The notes below the pieces were generated by a model that worked only from the letters and a program-made list of their open reading frames with translations, was not told the origin of the DNA and made no database searches. The position numbers and the translations under genes are program-made. A DNA stretch of 64,000 bases, taken from positions 558,001 through 622,000 of the forward strand of contig CAVXRG010000010.1 in NCBI GenBank assembly GCA_963764195.1. The letters run 5' to 3'. This stretch comes from JBDSSS01 sp963764195. GTDB taxonomy: Bacteria > Actinomycetota > Actinomycetes > Actinomycetales > Dermatophilaceae. Shown here piece after piece: positions 25,726 to 34,194 of this stretch. Position 1 is the first letter of the stretch, and the number at the start of each line of letters is the position of its first letter.

Positions 25726-28080
25726 CTACTTCTTGGTCGTGACGCGAACCGTCATGTTCTCGTGGTTCTTGCCCGACGTCTTCTGGACCGTCATCTTGAC
25801 GCCCATGCCGGCGACGGCCGTGGAGCCCCACGGGTTCGTCGAGTCCCAGTAGCGCAGCGGGTCGCTGTCGTCGAACGTCGGGATCCCCGGCGCCGACTTC
25901 AGGGTGACCCCGTAGCCGTTGCGGTGGAAGGTCACCATGTCGGTGCGCTCCCGACCGAAGGTCGCGTCGAAGGGCTGACGACGGTTGCCGAGCAGCGCTC
26001 CGTCCGGGAACTTGATCGCCTTGGGGCGAGCGTCGACCGGCAGGACGAGACCGGAGCCGGGGTGGGCAGAGGTGTTGTTGTTGGTCTGCTCACCGTTGCT
26101 GAACCAGACGAGGAGCCCGTTCTGGTAGGGGAACTTCTCGACCCAGTTCGGACGGGTGTTGCCCCAGCCGAAGTTGTACGGACCGGTCTTGAGGCCCTTG
26201 TCGTAGTTGCTGTAGACGCGGTTCTCGGCGTAGTAGACGTCCTGCACCTGGCGGGAGGTCGTGCCGCTCGAGATGCTGAACGAGCTGGCGGTCCAGCCGT
26301 TGGCACCGGACTCGACATCATCGACCGGGCCGGCGACGCCGTCCTTGGTCAGGGTGATGTCGTCGAGGTAGGCCTCGCTCTCGACGCCACCGTCGGTGGC
26401 GACGCGGAAGCGGAACATGACCGACTGGCCGGCCCACGCGGACAGGTCCCAGGTCTTCTGGGTCCAGCCGAAGACGCCGTTGACCGGGGCACCGGTCGGG
26501 GCCCAGGTCGAGCCGCCATCCGTGCTGACCTCGCCGTACAGGAAGTCGTAGTCCACCTCGAGGTTGCCCTGGACGAAGGCCGAGATCGAGGCCGACTTCG
26601 CCGACGTCAGGTCGACCGTCTTGGCGAGCGTCGCGGTGAGGTCGTTGCCGTAGCCGCTCCACCACTCCGCCTTGCCCGAGTGGGGCGTGTTGCGGACCGT
26701 CGTGACGGTGCGCTCCGGCAGCGGGACGACGATGGCCTGCGGCTTGACGCCGTAGCTGTTCTCGTCCTTGCTCTTCTTGTCGACGACGACCTTGTCGGCC
26801 GGGCCGAGGTTGATCGTCTTGTTCTTGCCGTAGTCGACCGTCGCGTAGTCGAGCCAGCCGAGCTGGAGCTTCTCCCACGGGCCCATGTAGCCCGGCTTGG
26901 AGCCGATCTCGGTCTTGCTCTGGGACAACCACGAGCCAGAGCTCATGAGGGTCCAGAAGCCCGTGCTGTTGTCGCCACCGGCGGTGTCGTAGAGGTCGGG
27001 CAGGCCGAGGTCGTGGCCGAACTCGTGGGTGAACACGCCGAGGCCGCCGTTCTCGGGCTCCGTGGTGTAGTCACCGATCCACATGCCGCTGTTGCCGAGC
27101 GGCACACCGCCGAGCTTGTTGAACGTCGGGCCGGAGACGCCGGCCTGGTTGGAGTAGGCGTACCAGCGGTGGCTCCAGATGGCGTCCGTGCCCTGGGCGC
27201 CGCCGCCGGCCTCCTCGCCCTCACCGGCGTGGATCGCCTGGAAGTGGTCGATGTAGCCGTCGGGCTCGTTGAAGTTGCCGTCGTGGTCGTAGTCGTAGCG
27301 GTCGACCTTGTCGAACTGCTTGAGGTACGTCGCGACCTGGGCGTCGGTCTTGCCGGCCTTCTTCTGGGCGTTGTACCAGGCCGTCGCGGTGTCCTTGATG
27401 TAGTTCCAGTAGCCGTTGGACTGCGGCACCGAGTTCGAGCCGTAGCGCGCCTCGTTGTAGGGGACCTGCACCCAGTCGGACACGTCACCGTTGGCGACGA
27501 AGCGGCCGTTGCTCTGCTTGAGGTAGAAGTCGCGGAACGAGTCGGTCTTGCCGAACATGAGGTCCATGTAGTGGGCCCGGTCGAAGTTCGGCAGCCAGTA
27601 GGTCGAGTTGTCGTCCGTCGCGCTCTTGTCCCACTTGCGGTCAGGCTGCGGGATGGTGTTGTGGACGGGGCCGGCGGCGGCCGACTGCCCAGCGACGGTG
27701 CCCGTGCCGAAGTCGGTGAGGACGGTGAAGATGTCCTCCTCACGGTCGACCGGGTAGTTGATGTACTTCGACTTCTGCTTCTTGCCGTGCCGGTCCTTGG
27801 CCGAGCTCTTGACCTCGATGACCCGGTTGCCGTTGATCACCTTGGTCGAGGCCTCGCCCTTGACGAGCTGCTCGACGGCATCGGCTCGGGCCGCCGACTG
27901 CGCCGAGGCGAGCGGGTTCGGCAGGTTGTCGGACTTCGACGCCTGCGCCGCAGCAGGGTCACCGCTCACGGGGATCTTGCTCGCCGGCGTTGCCTGAGCC
28001 TGAATCGGGGCGGTGAGACCGGTGACGACGAGCGCCCCCACGGCCAACCCCGACACAGCACTCCAATGACGCTTGTTCAA
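25726..28080 (-). CDS. Secreted immune inhibitor A-type M6 metalloprotease
   Basis: A 784-residue exported zinc protease. The signal peptide covers about residues 1-31 (NKRHWSAVSGLAVGALVVTGLTAP, then QAQA). The M6 domain carries the zinc motif HEFGHDLGLPD (His352, His356, Asp362) and a downstream Met turn (WTLMSSGSW). A later region (about 500-640) is a MAM/jelly-roll-like module. The start is TTG 28080, preceded by a perfect AGGAGG seven bases away; the upstream in-frame GTG at 28143 would put a non-signal sequence first. Homologues in Bacillus cleave host antibacterial proteins; here a nutritional role is as likely. Base composition matches the neighbours. Confidence 0.93.
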   Translation of the reverse strand: MNKRHWSAVSGLAVGALVVTGLTAPIQAQATPASKIPVSGDPAAAQASKSDNLPNPLASAQSAARADAVEQLVKGEASTKVINGNRVIEVKSSAKDRHGKKQKSKYINYPVDREEDIFTVLTDFGTGTVAGQSAAAGPVHNTIPQPDRKWDKSATDDNSTYWLPNFDRAHYMDLMFGKTDSFRDFYLKQSNGRFVANGDVSDWVQVPYNEARYGSNSVPQSNGYWNYIKDTATAWYNAQKKAGKTDAQVATYLKQFDKVDRYDYDHDGNFNEPDGYIDHFQAIHAGEGEEAGGGAQGTDAIWSHRWYAYSNQAGVSGPTFNKLGGVPLGNSGMWIGDYTTEPENGGLGVFTHEFGHDLGLPDLYDTAGGDNSTGFWTLMSSGSWLSQSKTEIGSKPGYMGPWEKLQLGWLDYATVDYGKNKTINLGPADKVVVDKKSKDENSYGVKPQAIVVPLPERTVTTVRNTPHSGKAEWWSGYGNDLTATLAKTVDLTSAKSASISAFVQGNLEVDYDFLYGEVSTDGGSTWAPTGAPVNGVFGWTQKTWDLSAWAGQSVMFRFRVATDGGVESEAYLDDITLTKDGVAGPVDDVESGANGWTASSFSISSGTTSRQVQDVYYAENRVYSNYDKGLKTGPYNFGWGNTRPNWVEKFPYQNGLLVWFSNGEQTNNNTSAHPGSGLVLPVDARPKAIKFPDGALLGNRRQPFDATFGRERTDMVTFHRNGYGVTLKSAPGIPTFDDSDPLRYWDSTNPWGSTAVAGMGVKMTVQKTSGKNHENMTVRVTTKK

Positions 28081-28101
28081 AGTGTGTCCTCCTGTGTGAG
28101 T

Positions 28102-28115
28102 GCGCCGATCGGCGC
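28102..28115. promoter_or_regulatory. 14-bp palindrome upstream of the protease
   Basis: GCGCCGATCGGCGC is a perfect palindrome 22 bases upstream of the protease start, followed outward by an AT-rich stretch (28141-28190). It could be an operator; no regulator is assigned. Confidence 0.35.
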
Positions 28116-28260
28116 CTCGCGTATCCGAACACAGTTGCGGCACAAAATGGGGGCTGGTCCTGTTTCTTTAACAAATACTTACCAATTGGGTGGTCCTCGG
28201 CGGAAGATCGTGCCCCCCGCGGTGTCTGAGCGGGACCTCCTCGGCGTGGGGAGGCCGGTC

Positions 28261-28266
28261 TATGCT
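28261..28266 (+). promoter_or_regulatory. -10 box of leaderless panB
   Basis: TATGCT lies seven bases before ATG 28274; no ribosome site is present. Confidence 0.55.
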
Positions 28267-28273
28267 CGGGCCC

Positions 28274-29176
28274 ATGGCTGACGACGCGACCCCTGCCACG
28301 GGTGAGCAGCCCAGCCCCTACGGCAGCGGGTCACCGTCGTCCGGAGCGGTGGGTGCGCCCGGCGCTCCGGGCTCGATGCGACGGGTCCGGATCCCCCACC
28401 TGCACGCGCTCAAGGCGGAGGGGCGCCGCTGGGCCATGCTGACGGCATACGACATGTATGCCGCCGAGATCTTCGACGAGGCCGGAATCCCCGTGCTGCT
28501 CGTCGGCGACTCCGCCGGCAACAACGTCCTCGGCCACGAGACGACGGTGCCGGTGACGCTCGACGAGATGATCCCGCTCGTGCGCGCCGTCAGCCGGGCG
28601 GCCCGGCGCGCGATGGTCGTCGCCGACCTGCCCTTCGGCTCCTACGGTGGCTCGCCGCAGCAGGGCTTCGACAGTGCCGTGCGGCTGATGAAGGAGGGCC
28701 TCGCCCACGCGGTGAAGCTCGAGGGCGGCCGGCCGATGGTCCCGCTCGTGCGGCTGCTCACGGATGCCGGCATCCCCGTCATGGCCCACCTCGGCTTCAC
28801 GCCGCAGAGTGAGCACCAGCTCGGTGGCTACCGCGTCCAGGGCCGGGGCGACGCCGGGGACGCCCTCGTGGCGGACGCCCTTGCCCTCGAGGCGGCGGGT
28901 GCCTTCGCCGTCGTGCTCGAGATGGTGCCGGCCCCCGTCGCCGAGCGGGTGACCCGGGAGCTGGCGATCCCCACCGTCGGCATCGGCGCGGGCCCGGGCA
29001 CGGACGCGCAGGTCCTCGTCTGGAGCGACTTCGCCGGCCTGCGCGCCGGCCGCACCCCCCGCTTCGTCAAGCAGTACGCCGACCTGCGCGGCACCCTCAC
29101 CGAGGCGGCCCGCGCCTACGCCGCCGAGGTCGAGTCGGGAGCCTTCCCGGCGGCCGAGCACAGCTTCGACCGCTAG
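28274..29176 (+). CDS. panB: 3-methyl-2-oxobutanoate hydroxymethyltransferase
   Basis: A 300-residue PanB, which adds a hydroxymethyl group from methylene-tetrahydrofolate to ketoisovalerate in pantothenate (coenzyme A) synthesis. The family blocks are clear: LTAYDMYAAEIFDEAGIPVLLVGDS, the metal-binding Asp residues, MAHLGFTPQS and the catalytic Glu region VLEMVPAPVA, plus IGIGAG-type VGIGAGPGTD. It has an extra N-terminal tail of about 33 residues rich in Gly/Pro/Ser. Start ATG 28274 is suggested by the -10 box; ATG 28262 is in frame and possible. No panC or panD is nearby. Confidence 0.95.
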   Translation: MADDATPATGEQPSPYGSGSPSSGAVGAPGAPGSMRRVRIPHLHALKAEGRRWAMLTAYDMYAAEIFDEAGIPVLLVGDSAGNNVLGHETTVPVTLDEMIPLVRAVSRAARRAMVVADLPFGSYGGSPQQGFDSAVRLMKEGLAHAVKLEGGRPMVPLVRLLTDAGIPVMAHLGFTPQSEHQLGGYRVQGRGDAGDALVADALALEAAGAFAVVLEMVPAPVAERVTRELAIPTVGIGAGPGTDAQVLVWSDFAGLRAGRTPRFVKQYADLRGTLTEAARAYAAEVESGAFPAAEHSFDR

Positions 29177-29191
29177 GGCGAGCGGCCCGGG

Positions 29192-29407
29192 TCAGTCCTC
29201 GAGCTCCTCGTCGTCGTCCAGCGACGCGGAGCCGGTCTGGTTCCAGGCGCGGTCCTCGGCGTCCCACTTGTCGGTGTTGGCGTGGGCGCGGTCCAGCGCC
29301 GCGCGGGCCTCGGCCTCGGTCGCGTAGGGGCCGAGCACCTGCTCGCCCCGGCTGCGGTGGTCATCGTCCTCGACCTTGCCCGTGTCGACGTTGTACCAGA
29401 AGCTCAT
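29192..29407 (-). CDS. Small conserved actinobacterial protein
   Basis: A 71-residue acidic protein (MSFWYNVDTGKVEDDD, GPYATEAEARAALDRA, ending DDDEELED). The middle resembles SPOR-like motifs in which aromatic residues and GPYAT-type segments precede a helix, but this is not a proven domain. AGGGAGG seven bases before ATG 29407 makes it convincingly coding. It sits between panB and map, convergent with panB and divergent from map; I recall similar small genes beside map in other Actinobacteria. Function unknown. Confidence 0.75.
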   Translation of the reverse strand: MSFWYNVDTGKVEDDDHRSRGEQVLGPYATEAEARAALDRAHANTDKWDAEDRAWNQTGSASLDDDEELED

Positions 29408-29475
29408 CGTCGTGCCTCCCTGCTCGCGGATCCGGTGGGCCCCGCCCGCCGTGGGCCGGCGTCCCGCGCCGACCC

Positions 29476-29481
29476 TAGACT
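29476..29481 (+). promoter_or_regulatory. -10 box of leaderless map
   Basis: TAGACT lies seven bases before ATG 29489, with no ribosome site. Confidence 0.6.
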
Positions 29482-29488
29482 CCACCGT

Positions 29489-30352
29489 ATGCCGCTCACG
29501 TACGCCAGCGTGGCCCCCCACGCGCTCAGTCCGCGCCGACCGGTCCCGGCCTCGATCGACCGACCGCACTACGTCGGGGTGGCCGACCCCCGCGAGGACG
29601 GTGACCTGCGCATCAAGGACGCCGAGACGATCGAGAAGATGCGACGGGCGGGACGGATCGCGGCCCGCGCAATGGTTGCCGCGTCCGAGCGGATCGCGCC
29701 CGGCGTGACGACCGACGAGCTCGACGCCGTCGCCCACGAGTACCTGCTCGACCACGGTGCCTACCCGTCCCCGCTCGGTTACAAGGCCTTCCCGAAGTCC
29801 GTCTGCACGAGTGTCAACGAGGTCATCTGCCACGGCATCCCCGACGCCCGGCCGCTCGACGACGGCGACATCGTCAACATCGACGTCACGGCATACGTCG
29901 ACGGTGTCCACGGCGACACCGACGCGACCTACCTCGTCGGCGAGGTCGACGAGCCGTCGCGGCTCCTCGTCGAACGCACCCACGAGGCGATGATGCGGGG
30001 CATCCGCGCGGCCCGGCCGGGCCGCGAGATCAACGTCATCGGGCGGGTCATCGAGAGCTACGCCAAGCGCTTCGGCTACGGCGTGGTGCGCGACTTCACC
30101 GGGCACGGCATCGGCCTCGAGTTCCACTCCGGGCTCATCGTGCCGCACTACGACGCCGCCCCTCAGTACGACACCGTCATCGAGGTGGGGATGACCTTCA
30201 CCGTCGAGCCGATGCTCAACCTCGGCGGCGCCGGGTGGGAGATGTGGGACGACCGCTGGACCGTCGTCACGAAGGACCGTTCGCGGTCGGCCCAGTTCGA
30301 GCACACCATCCTCGTGACCGAGAGCGGCAACGAGATCCTCACGCAGCCGTGA
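29489..30352 (+). CDS. map: Methionine aminopeptidase, type I
   Basis: A 287-residue enzyme that removes initiator Met. The five metal ligands are visible: Asp residues in NIDVTAYVDGVHGDTDATYLVG, His in FTGHGIG, Glu in FTVEPML and Glu in FEHTILV. An N-terminal extension of about 42 residues (YASVAPHALSPRRPVPASIDRP) contains the Pro-rich segment typical of the longer actinobacterial MetAP1c form. The start codon lies in a copy of the octamer GTATGCCG and is preceded by a -10 box rather than a ribosome site. Confidence 0.97.
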   Translation: MPLTYASVAPHALSPRRPVPASIDRPHYVGVADPREDGDLRIKDAETIEKMRRAGRIAARAMVAASERIAPGVTTDELDAVAHEYLLDHGAYPSPLGYKAFPKSVCTSVNEVICHGIPDARPLDDGDIVNIDVTAYVDGVHGDTDATYLVGEVDEPSRLLVERTHEAMMRGIRAARPGREINVIGRVIESYAKRFGYGVVRDFTGHGIGLEFHSGLIVPHYDAAPQYDTVIEVGMTFTVEPMLNLGGAGWEMWDDRWTVVTKDRSRSAQFEHTILVTESGNEILTQP

Positions 30353-30473
30353 CCCACCTCCCTTAGGGTCATGACGAGCGCGACGGTGCGCTGCACGAGC
30401 AGCGCGCCCACCGGCCGACGCCGGACTCCACCCGACCGACCGGACACACCGGCGAGACCAGGAAGCAGGGACC

Positions 30474-31235
30474 ATGGGCAAGAAGGGCACGCCCCTCGGC
30501 ATCGACATCGGCGGCAGCGGCATCAAGGGCGCACCCGTCGACCTCAAGAAGGGTGACCTCGCCGAGAGCCGGCTGAAGATCCTCACGCCGAAGCCCGCGA
30601 CACCGGACGCCGTGGCCGCGGTGGTCGACGAGATCGTCGACCACTTCGCCGAGCAGACCGGCGACTCCCCGATCGGGGTCACCGTCCCCGCGGTCGTCAT
30701 CCGGGGCACGGTCCTGTCGGCCGCGAACATCGACGCGGCGTGGATGAACCTCGACGCGGAGAAGCTCATCCAGGAGCACACCGGTCGGGCCGTCACGGTC
30801 CTCAACGACGCCGACGCCGCCGGGCTCGCCGAGATGTACTACGGCGCGGCCCGTGGCGTCGACGGTCTCGTCATCCTCACGACGCTCGGCACCGGGATCG
30901 GCACCGCCCTGATCCACAACGGGGTCCTCGTCCCCAACTCCGAGCTCGGTCACCTCGAGATCGACGGCTACGACGCGGAGGACCGCGCCGCCTCCTCGGT
31001 CAAGGACGCCGAGGGCCTGTCGTGGTCGGACTACGCCGACCGGCTCCAGACCTACTACGACACGATCGAGAAGCTCTTCTCACCCGACCTCATCATCGTC
31101 GGCGGCGGCATCAGCAAGGACTCGGAGAAGTTCCTGCCCAGGCTGCGCCTGCGCTGCCCCATCGTCCCGGCCCAGCTGCGCAACCAGGCCGGCATCGTCG
31201 GAGCCGCACGTCTCGCGGTCGACAGCGCCGCCTGA
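30474..31235 (+). CDS. ppgK: Polyphosphate glucokinase
   Basis: A 253-residue ROK-type glucokinase that uses polyphosphate (and ATP) to phosphorylate glucose. It shows the phosphate motif LGIDIGGSGIKGA, the second phosphate loop LTTLGTGIGTALI, NSELGHLEI with the substrate-binding Glu/His, and catalytic Asp in LNDADAAGL. Typical of actinobacteria. A TAGGGT element lies at 30364-30369 and the ATG has an AGCAGGGA site. It follows map by 121 bases on the same strand. Confidence 0.96.
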   Translation: MGKKGTPLGIDIGGSGIKGAPVDLKKGDLAESRLKILTPKPATPDAVAAVVDEIVDHFAEQTGDSPIGVTVPAVVIRGTVLSAANIDAAWMNLDAEKLIQEHTGRAVTVLNDADAAGLAEMYYGAARGVDGLVILTTLGTGIGTALIHNGVLVPNSELGHLEIDGYDAEDRAASSVKDAEGLSWSDYADRLQTYYDTIEKLFSPDLIIVGGGISKDSEKFLPRLRLRCPIVPAQLRNQAGIVGAARLAVDSAA

Positions 31236-31277
31236 CCGGGCTCACCCGGCCCACCCGATGGCCGGCCGGTCGAGGTG

Positions 31278-31931
31278 TCAGAAGGTTCCCGACTCGCCGT
31301 CGCGCAGGTCGTGGACCGTGAGATCGGAGACCCCGGAGAAGGACTCGAGGTGACCGGCATACATCCGGCGTCCGATGTCGGACAACAGGGCGTCGTGGAT
31401 CGGGACGAGGACCTTCGGGGCGATCCGGCCGACGAAGGCGATGGAGTCGCGGCTCGCCGCCCACGGCGCGTTGAGCGGGTGGGCGAGGACGTCGACCTCA
31501 CCGGGCTCCGCGTCATAGGCGTCGCCGGGGTGGAAGAGGGTCGGCTCGCCGGTGGCGCGGAGCACGAGACCGACGTTCGGGATCGTCGGCATCGCCTCGT
31601 GGTTGAAGGCGTGCAGCTCCCCCACCGGCGACACGGTGACGTCACCGATCGCGAAGTCCTCGCCCTGAGCGGTGGGAACGGCGGTGAGCCCCTCGCCCCT
31701 CAGCTTCTCCGCGGTGAGCGGATCCGTGTGCACGGCCGCGGACGGGTTGGCCCGCAACAGCGCCGATGCCGCGTCGGGGTCGAAATGGTCCGGGTGGTTG
31801 TGGGTGACGAGCACGGCGTCGAGGCCGCGGAGGTCGGCGAAACCGCTCGAGAACGTCCCGGGGTCAATGAGCAGTCTCCGCTCCGCGACCTCGACGAGCA
31901 GGCAAGAATGACCGAGATGAGTGACACGCAT
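31278..31931 (-). CDS. MBL-fold (UlaG-like) metal-dependent hydrolase
   Basis: A 217-residue metallo-beta-lactamase-fold protein with the THNHPDHFD metal motif (about residues 55-63), later His in LHAFNHEA, and PLNAPWA/IHDALLS segments typical of the small UlaG-like subgroup. Substrate unknown. It begins MRVTHLGHSCLLVE at ATG 31931; there is no strong ribosome site. Convergent with ppgK. Its start overlaps the start of a possible small ORF on the other strand by 15 bases. Confidence 0.88.
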   Translation of the reverse strand: MRVTHLGHSCLLVEVAERRLLIDPGTFSSGFADLRGLDAVLVTHNHPDHFDPDAASALLRANPSAAVHTDPLTAEKLRGEGLTAVPTAQGEDFAIGDVTVSPVGELHAFNHEAMPTIPNVGLVLRATGEPTLFHPGDAYDAEPGEVDVLAHPLNAPWAASRDSIAFVGRIAPKVLVPIHDALLSDIGRRMYAGHLESFSGVSDLTVHDLRDGESGTF

Positions 31932-32102
31932 CCACCCACACAACCACCTTTGCCCAGTGGCGACCACCCCCGCCCTCGCCGCGATGCGGTCGCTCCTGCC
32001 ACCGTTTGCGTCGTCCGGGCTACGAAGGCTGCGGGCGCGGGAGCGTTCTGCCGCCGTTGTGGTCGCCCGGGCTACGAAAGGTGCGGTGGGGTCATCGCCT
32101 GA
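31917..32102 (+). CDS. Possible small Cys-rich protein (61 aa)
   Basis: This ORF opens MSDTHPPTQPPLPSG and ends FCRRCGRPGYERCGGVIA. The C-terminal Cys pattern (CxxC-x7-C) could be half a zinc ribbon. The underlying DNA holds a near-duplicate segment (CCGGGCTACGAA at 32015 and again at 32067, 52 bases apart), whose two copies are in different frames. It may be a real small gene, or a decayed remnant. No clear ribosome site is seen. No function is proposed. Confidence 0.3.
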   Translation: MSDTHPPTQPPLPSGDHPRPRRDAVAPATVCVVRATKAAGAGAFCRRCGRPGYERCGGVIA

Positions 32103-32107
32103 CGGTT

Positions 32108-32151
32108 TGCCGCTGGGCCGGCTCCCCGCGCGGGGAGCCGGCCCAGCGGCA
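32108..32151. terminator. 44-base perfect palindrome, bidirectional terminator
   Basis: A perfect 22-bp-arm palindrome starting TGCCGCTGGGCCGGCTCCCC, 21 bases past the aldo/keto reductase stop. Its outer arm ends in the CAGCGGCATAC element seen in other intergenic palindromes here. No T tract. Confidence 0.7.
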
Positions 32152-32172
32152 TACCTCGTCAGTCGTGACGAC

Positions 32173-33180
32173 TCAGGCGTCGATGCTCGAGAGGTCGCCG
32201 TACCGCTCACCCGAGACCGCGTCACGGGGAACGGCGGCCTCGAGCGCGGCGAGGTCGTCGGCATCGAGGCTGAAGTCGGCCGCGCCGACGTTCTCCTCGA
32301 GGTAGCGCACCCGCTTGGTGCCGGGGATCGGCACGACGTCGGGGCCCTGGGCCAGCACCCACGCGAGGGCGAGCTGTCCGGCGGTCGCGCTCTTGGTCTC
32401 GGCGAGCTCGCGGACCTTGGCGACGAGAGCGAGGTTGCTCTCGAGGGCGGCGCCCTGGAAGCGGGGGAAGTACGCGGTGCGGCGGGAGTCACCGTCCTCG
32501 AGGTCGGACTCCGCGGTGATCGCGCCGGTGAGGATGCCGCGCCCCAGCGGCGAGTAGGGCACGAGACCGATGCCGAGCTCGCGGAGCGTGGGCAGGATCT
32601 CGTCCTCCACGTGGCGGGTGAAGAGGCTGTATTCGGTCTGGAGGGCGGTGATCGGGTGCACCGCGTGGGCCCGGCGGATCGTCTCGACCGAGGCCTCGGA
32701 CAGGCCGAGGTGGCGCACCTTGCCGGCCGCGACGAGCTCGGCCATCGCCCCGACGGTCTCCTCGATCGGGACCGTCTTGTCGACGCGGTGCTGGTAGTAG
32801 AGGTCGAGGTGGTCGACGCCGAGACGCTGGAGGGAGGCGTCCGCGGCGCGATGGACGTAGTCGGGCCGACCGTTGATGCCGAGGCGGGTGCCGTCCTCGG
32901 CGCGCTCGTTGCCGAACTTCGTGGCGAGCACGACCTCGTCACGCCGGCCGGTGATGGCCTTGCCGACGAGCTTCTCGTTGGTGAAGGGCCCGTACATGTC
33001 CGCCGTGTCGAGGAAGGTGACGCCGAGCTCGAGCGCGCGGTGGATCGTCGCGATCGCCTCACCCTCGTCGCCGGTGCCGTAGAACTCCGACATCCCCATG
33101 CAGCCCAGACCGAGGGCGGAGACGGTGAGCGGCTCGGCCGTGCCGAGGGTGCGTGTGGGAAGGATGGCGTCTGTGGTCAT
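32173..33180 (-). CDS. Aldo/keto reductase
   Basis: A 335-residue AKR with the tetrad: Asp and Tyr in FLDTADMYGPF, Lys in VLATKFG and His in YYQHRVD. GLGCMGMSEFYG and the C-terminal PIPGTKRVRYLEENV (NADPH site) place it in the AKR13/YajO-like group. It reduces aldehydes or ketones; physiological substrate unknown. Start ATG 33180 is chosen because it gives the usual short N-terminus; the reading frame remains open upstream. Confidence 0.92.
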   Translation of the reverse strand: MTTDAILPTRTLGTAEPLTVSALGLGCMGMSEFYGTGDEGEAIATIHRALELGVTFLDTADMYGPFTNEKLVGKAITGRRDEVVLATKFGNERAEDGTRLGINGRPDYVHRAADASLQRLGVDHLDLYYQHRVDKTVPIEETVGAMAELVAAGKVRHLGLSEASVETIRRAHAVHPITALQTEYSLFTRHVEDEILPTLRELGIGLVPYSPLGRGILTGAITAESDLEDGDSRRTAYFPRFQGAALESNLALVAKVRELAETKSATAGQLALAWVLAQGPDVVPIPGTKRVRYLEENVGAADFSLDADDLAALEAAVPRDAVSGERYGDLSSIDA

Positions 33181-33322
33181 GACCCCAGTCAAGACCTTCC
33201 TCTCGGCGGCTCGTCGGCCGGGTCCGTCGCCCGGCGTCCCGCGCGACGCCCTGACCTGCTGGCCGCATCCCCGACGCCGCCGCTGTACGGGCCTGCGGAG
33301 GGCGGCCGGACCTGCGCGGGGG

Positions 33323-33970
33323 TCACCGGAGAGCGGCATACCCCGCGACGGTCCGCTGGGCCCCGCTCAGCCCGACGACGACCGCCCACCCGATGGCGAT
33401 CGGGCCGGCCTGCGCAGGAAGGACGAGCCACAGGCTGTGCACGACGATCGTCTCCGCACCCTCCGCGAGCCCGCCGAGGAAGCTGAGCGAGCGTCCGTCG
33501 TCGATCTGCCTGCCGCTGCGCTCGGCGATCGACGAGAAGGCGAGGAAGGCCGTCCCGTTGACGTAGTACGCGAGCAGGACGAGCAGAAAGGGCCACCAGG
33601 GGGCGCCCTCGGCGCGAGTCGCCCCGACGGCGACCCCGACCACCGTAGATCCGTAGACGACGAAATCGGCCATGATGTCGAGGAAACCGCCTGCAGCAGA
33701 GGCGGACCCGGCGGCAGCCTGCGTCACACCGGGCTTGGCTCGGTGTCGGGCGAGGGCGCCGTCGAGCCCGTCGATCGCGCGCGAGACCAGCCACAGCACG
33801 AGCGCGAGGTTCCACACCGTCGCAGCCGCGGCGAGGGCGCTGCCCAGTCCGATGACGAGACCCGCCGCGGTGAGCCGGTTCGGTGAGACCCACGCGACGT
33901 CGACGGCAGCAGCCGCCCGCTCGAGGGGACCGGCGAGGCGGCGGCGCAGGACCGCGTCGAACATGCTCAC
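33323..33970 (-). CDS. CDP-alcohol phosphatidyltransferase family protein
   Basis: A 215-residue membrane enzyme with the family motif D-x2-D-G-x2-A-R ... G-x3-D-x3-D, here DGLDGALAR and GGFLDIMAD. The gap between the two halves is about 12 residues longer than usual (AKPGVTQAAAGSASAAG). About five or six helices. Such enzymes join CDP-diacylglycerol or a similar activated lipid to an alcohol; the product is unknown. GTG 33970 and ATG 33964 are both plausible starts (GGAG lies 9 bases before ATG 33964). The GTG overlaps the stop of a possible 30-residue ORF. Confidence 0.82.
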   Translation of the reverse strand: MSMFDAVLRRRLAGPLERAAAAVDVAWVSPNRLTAAGLVIGLGSALAAAATVWNLALVLWLVSRAIDGLDGALARHRAKPGVTQAAAGSASAAGGFLDIMADFVVYGSTVVGVAVGATRAEGAPWWPFLLVLLAYYVNGTAFLAFSSIAERSGRQIDDGRSLSFLGGLAEGAETIVVHSLWLVLPAQAGPIAIGWAVVVGLSGAQRTVAGYAALR

Positions 33971-34059
33971 CGGCTCCGTTCGTCGAGCACCGCGTGCGTG
34001 TGGGGGTCGACGGGCCTCATCCTGAGCGCCAGTTGTCCGAGCGTCGCACGCAGTCCCAT
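33967..34059 (-). CDS. Possible 30-residue leader or small ORF
   Basis: An ORF from ATG 34059, preceded by GAGAGG five bases upstream, encoding MGLRATLGQLALRM then RPVDPHTHAVLDERSR. Its TGA overlaps the GTG start of the CDP-alcohol phosphotransferase gene (GTGA), an arrangement that suggests translational coupling. Too short to judge by codon statistics alone. Confidence 0.35.
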   Translation of the reverse strand: MGLRATLGQLALRMRPVDPHTHAVLDERSR

Positions 34060-34194
34060 GTCAGCCTCTCGTCTGCCCCACCGCCCTGGACCCCCGGCCG
34101 CCAGGACGGGTAGGTCGCCACCGGACAGGAGCGCTCCACCGCGAGAGCCTGAGCGAACGGTATCCCGCAGGCGCCGCCGGCGCGCGATGGGTGC

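Noticed and set aside
25066..28281. A 1071-codon plus-strand open frame opposite glnA2 and the M6 protease
   Set aside because: Antisense shadow; no domain is recognisable, and the opposite strand encodes proteins with catalytic motifs and signal peptide.
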